Source of the DNA: Candidatus Omnitrophota bacterium
Lineage (GTDB): Bacteria > Omnitrophota > Gorgyraeia > JACOVV01
Length of the DNA: 7,901 nt
Assembly: GCA_016177145.1 (NCBI GenBank)
Contig: JACOVV010000197.1
Location: forward strand, 1-7,901
Direction: 5' to 3'
Numbering within the stretch: the stretch's first letter is position 1; each line of letters begins with the position of its first letter. Positions 7,101 through 7,901 of this stretch are shown here, piece by piece. Made by a program: the position numbers and the translations under genes. The notes under the pieces are model-generated. The model ran no database searches and was not told the DNA's origin. It saw nothing but the letters and a program-made list of their open reading frames with translations.

Positions 7101-7651
7101 GATTGATCCACCTGCTGCCGGAGAGTATGGAAGGCCAGGTCGTAATAAGTTCTCCCCAGCGCCGAGGTAATTGCCTTACTCGGTCCATCCTCACGAAGAG
7201 CGGCGTAGAAATGGTCCAGCCCTTCTTCATAGCGATAGTTGTCCACGGCGATGAGCCCTTCCATGGGGATAAGTCCGGGCCCAGGGACATCTTCCTGAAG
7301 CTGGAGATAATGTCTGAATAATCCATACAGTAAAGCTGCCGCGCGGCTTTTCTCGTAGAGGTTATTCGTGCTCTGGCGGAAGGATTCCAGTTGTTCCGCC
7401 ATTTGGAGTAATTGTTCTGTTGTTCTGTTGGAGAAAAGAGCTTCTTCGGAAGTATTGCGAAGATTTTCATCTTGGGTCATGATCACTTCAACGGGATCAA
7501 TCAGAGGTTGAACGGAAGGACTTGCCGGAGCCAGATACTCCAGTGATTTCAATGGAGCGGGAGCGCTGAAGGTGATCAAACTGTAAATAAGAAGAGCATG
7601 GATTCCCTGGGTGACTACACGGTGTCCCTGAAACATTCCCAAATTGAGCAT
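4175..7651 (-). CDS. Bifunctional sugar kinase (GHMP, fucokinase-like) fused to UDPGP-family nucleotidyltransferase
   Basis: The 1158-residue product probably makes a sugar-1-phosphate and then a nucleotide sugar. Residues 1-33 look like a signal peptide or anchor (HRVVTQ, then GIHALLIYSLITFSAPA). Residues 50-225 are helical and unrecognised. The GHMP kinase spans about 229-612: SPVRIEW opens it, PKGSGLAVST (370-379) is the nucleotide-binding motif 2, GGSGGGWQDAGG (424-435, Asp432) is the signature of L-fucokinase/FKP kinases, and STGARGGAG (582-590) is motif 3. A Pro/Ala linker (about 655-667) leads to the UDPGP domain (about 690-1120): GGRSTRFGG (753-761) with Lys772, MGITSSSTTEA (807-817), PPSGD (896-900), FVDHPNARYFDG (927-938), AEVTPKTADDQGGVL (968-982), FNTNTLW (1010-1016), VDVPRGRY (1103-1110). 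Bacteroides and plant FKP have the reverse order and a different pyrophosphorylase. The ATG at 7651 is chosen over a GTG at 7675 because AAGGAG lies 8 bp ahead. The sugar and nucleotide are unknown; a UDP-sugar is likeliest from family. Confidence 0.9.
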   Translation of the reverse strand: MLNLGMFQGHRVVTQGIHALLIYSLITFSAPAPLKSLEYLAPASPSVQPLIDPVEVIMTQDENLRNTSEEALFSNRTTEQLLQMAEQLESFRQSTNNLYEKSRAAALLYGLFRHYLQLQEDVPGPGLIPMEGLIAVDNYRYEEGLDHFYAALREDGPSKAITSALGRTYYDLAFHTLRQQVDQSIEAYPANTWMFDRAGILQEYETRIHVLGAFKQPAEDGQLPVLVQRSPVRIEWTSSFASDIFFLAMDRPEWARVINISANLGVHGRDEQTRPPINAFVRLVDKPVIRLNSHDLGESKDVTSLDELFNFRNDNLSLLKAAVVASGVVPYALRPVKGQPSPITFEELLEKLTGKKGMGFELVTRVNDIPKGSGLAVSTMLSATAIGALMKFSGQTEETENIHSFTQRDKEVTMARTILNEYLGGSGGGWQDAGGLWEGIKEIVAQAAQEGDVEHNVSRGRLLPKVTPMDLSPEIVKVIESSLVVVHGGAAQNVGDVLRDVTLAYLLRSAKEWDARLSTEQLYDKIAAAIRAGEIQRLAEYEEEDWGNRTTIAPLADNAYIETINRRLKEEMGDALWSVGDSTGARGGAGHVYLIDPDHRERFKEVYLKVARQVREEMKDGFPVDFDPVVYDVTINTTGTELSLLTSSEMNEEMPPAPAADQAAAAVSLRESQEAVDRMMDELMFDREGFAATQERYRLGEIGLERNRRLELEDVSSAEIDHFDPNQVLSVEEEEEVSRSIDGGEWFRLGWWGGRSTRFGGDIARIAYPLFKIRGHWYTVAELNAAENLSARRNLGRAGELADIPFMGITSSSTTEAARRLARRKRNFGLGARGLYVVPGHANLGLRAVPTARDLGYEDSLKSPEPTEILARHRQNELDSWTRWAREQGEASVFVPPSGDMEDQVVPAGHLYVFASLILSGELGHLFVDHPNARYFDGSNQENFSSLFDPRMIAKFLRARKEGKALMAEVTPKTADDQGGVLGKDQHGRLRLAEASMLKNPEDEFRMSYFNTNTLWGDIDAVLEQFFGISRQDAIAIYQNSQGEQARAAIGRVRQSLVETDILVTLKRVRQVDPRTGLAVGFPVAQFETPLLVMTEKLSTHFVDVPRGRYSQMKHVGHRRPQVKDGLHDQINNTTLFPNEWEDELNGRNGVPSAEDYL
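5672..5691. repeat. 20-bp perfect GC-rich palindrome in an interdomain linker
   Basis: A perfect inverted repeat with no spacer (half-site TGCCGCCGGC) sits inside the fusion gene where it encodes the Pro/Ala-rich linker (MPPAPAADQ) between the kinase and nucleotidyltransferase domains. It is probably a by-product of GCC/GCG/CCG codon use, though it marks the fusion junction. Confidence 0.5.
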
Positions 7652-7659
7652 CGTCGTTT

Positions 7660-7665
7660 CTCCTT
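7660..7665 (-). promoter_or_regulatory. Ribosome-binding site deciding the start of the fusion gene
   Basis: The minus strand reads AAGGAG, 8 bases before the ATG at 7651-7649. A GTG at 7675-7673 in the same frame lies upstream of this site and so would place the ribosome-binding site inside the gene; it is rejected as the start. Confidence 0.85.
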
Positions 7666-7695
7666 TTTCGCCCACGTGGTTAAGAGACCTCTGAC

Positions 7696-7737
7696 AAAAA
7701 AATACCGGATTACCCCCTAAATTTTCTGGTAACCCGG
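7696..7737 (-). terminator. Intrinsic terminator-like hairpin in the leader (candidate attenuator)
   Basis: On the minus strand CCGGGTTACC (7737-7728) can pair with GGTAATCCGG (7714-7705) over 10 bp with one G-U pair, closing a 13-nt loop. The 3' arm is followed by TA and then seven T residues (7702-7696). This is the form of a rho-independent terminator reading leftwards. It lies after the predicted promoter and about 45 bp before the first ATG, so it would terminate the operon's own transcript unless relieved. The opposite strand lacks a T-run after the stem, so it does not act rightwards. Confidence 0.7.
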
Positions 7738-7790
7738 CTTGAACTTACCCCGAATAAAAACAAACCGCCGAACCCCACTCCCCCCGCCAT
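7710..7790 (-). CDS. Possible 26-residue leader peptide
   Basis: A short ORF (ATG at 7790-7788, TAA at 7712-7710) lies between the promoter and the fusion gene. It encodes a Gly/Phe/Leu-rich N-terminal half (MAGGVGFGGLFLFGV) and a basic C-terminal half (SSSRVTRKFRG). Its stop codon falls inside the 3' arm of the terminator-like hairpin, so a ribosome translating it would block that stem. No convincing ribosome-binding site precedes the ATG (upstream bases ATCTTTGAAAA), and no run of one amino acid typical of classical attenuator peptides is present. It may be a chance ORF. Confidence 0.2.
   Translation of the reverse strand: MAGGVGFGGLFLFGVSSSRVTRKFRG
7745..7790 (-). other. Untranslated leader: G-rich tract and a second copy of the GGGGTAA element
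   Basis: The leader RNA contains a dense G tract (7788-7765: runs of 2, 6, 4, 2 and 2 G with short spacers) that could fold into a two-tier G-quadruplex. It ends in GGGGTAA (7751-7745). The same seven bases occur again in the terminator's 3' side, and GGTAA here can pair with TTACC of the terminator's 5' arm (7732-7728). That pairing is only 5 bp and would be a weak antiterminator. It does not match any riboswitch class I can recall. Confidence 0.3.
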
Positions 7791-7827
7791 TTTTCAAAGA
7801 TCAGTGACCCTGTGTAAAACTAAAAAA

Positions 7828-7856
7828 AGTTTACCCTACCCGGTTCTCTTTGTCAA
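7828..7856 (-). promoter_or_regulatory. Sigma70-type promoter of the operon
   Basis: The minus strand has a perfect -35 hexamer TTGACA (7856-7851), a 17-bp spacer and a -10 hexamer TAAACT (7833-7828; four of six matches to TATAAT including the first, second and last bases). Upstream of the -35 lies AT-rich sequence (ATATATGATCATC) resembling an UP element. Transcription would begin near 7821, leaving a leader of about 170 nt before the fusion gene. No other promoter of this quality was seen in the intergenic region. Confidence 0.7.
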
Positions 7857-7875
7857 GACTGATGATCATATATCG

Positions 7876-7901
7876 TAGGGGCGAACGGCCGTTCGCCCCT
7901 A
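7876..7901. repeat. 26-bp perfect palindrome, REP-like intergenic element
   Basis: The last 26 bases form a perfect inverted repeat with no spacer; the half-site is TAGGGGCGAACGG. It is cut by the window edge, so it may be longer (the next bases on the left are CG). Elements of the form GTAGGGGCG(A)...CGCCCCTAC are, from memory, widespread multi-copy intergenic palindromes in many environmental bacteria. It lies about 20 bp upstream of the -35 box, and could be a REP-type repeat, the terminator stem of the gene to the right (no T-run is visible leftwards), or an operator. Confidence 0.75.

Noticed and set aside
6880..7470. Open frame of 196 codons on the minus strand in another frame of the fusion gene
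   Set aside because: It overlaps the fusion reading frame completely and has a low-complexity, Arg/Ser/Trp-rich product with no motif.
7652..7675. GTG start for the fusion gene at 7675
   Set aside because: It lies upstream of the AAGGAG that is ideally spaced for the ATG at 7651, and its eight extra residues (starting MGEKGETT) just translate the ribosome-binding site.
7672..7679. 8-bp palindrome CCACGTGG just upstream of the fusion gene's ribosome-binding site
   Set aside because: Eight-base palindromes are common by chance, there is no second copy nearby, and it does not overlap the promoter.
7705..7813. Partial resemblance of the leader to a c-di-GMP-I (GEMM) riboswitch: CACAGGG early and AGCCGGGTTACC late
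   Set aside because: The conserved internal GACGCAAAGCC-type segment and the paired stems around it are missing, and the late match is explained by the terminator stem.

Overview
The window holds one co-oriented gene cluster, read entirely on the minus strand (from right to left in window coordinates). Four complete protein genes are packed end to end with junctions of 22 bp, 10 bp and a 23-bp overlap, and the last stop codon overlaps an ATG that may open a fifth gene beyond the left edge. The plus strand carries no convincing gene. No tRNA, rRNA, CRISPR array or insertion sequence was seen.

Layout in transcription order. (1) 7901-7652 is an upstream region: a perfect 26-bp palindrome at the very edge, a good sigma70-type promoter (TTGACA-N17-TAAACT), then a leader of about 170 nt holding a G-rich tract, a possible 26-codon ORF, and a rho-independent terminator-like hairpin placed before the first gene. 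This arrangement suggests transcription attenuation. (2) 7651-4175 encodes a large two-enzyme fusion: a GHMP kinase of the L-fucokinase/FKP type followed by a UDP-glucose-pyrophosphorylase-type (UDPGP family) nucleotidyltransferase. (3) 4152-2932 encodes a divergent ROK-family sugar kinase homologue. (4) 2921-762 encodes a protein resembling the ATP-grasp and phosphohistidine domains of pyruvate phosphate dikinase, without the PEP/pyruvate-binding barrel. (5) 784-2 encodes a GNAT acetyltransferase.

How they may work together (inference): the fusion looks able to turn a free sugar into a sugar-1-phosphate and then a nucleotide sugar. The ROK protein would phosphorylate or sense a sugar. The dikinase-like protein would move a phosphate from ATP through a histidine, and the GNAT could acetylate an amino-sugar or amine. 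A sugar-activation or surface-glycan role is the most economical reading, but no substrate can be named from sequence.

The most unusual feature is that all four enzymes, whose families are normally cytoplasmic, start with a hydrophobic leader. It is clearest in the ROK protein (Lys-rich start, hydrophobic core, AQA cleavage-like site), good in the fusion, and weaker in the last two. Either nucleotide-dependent enzymes are exported or anchored, or the leaders serve another localisation purpose.

Organism: an uncultured Gram-negative-type bacterium is likely. Enzymes carrying signal-like leaders, and large fusion proteins, remind me of candidate phylum Omnitrophota (OP3), but this is a weak inference. 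Base composition is mixed: the ROK gene is GC-rich (43 of 60 bases G or C at 3061-3120), while much of the dikinase-like gene is AT-richer (22 of 60 at 1021-1080).
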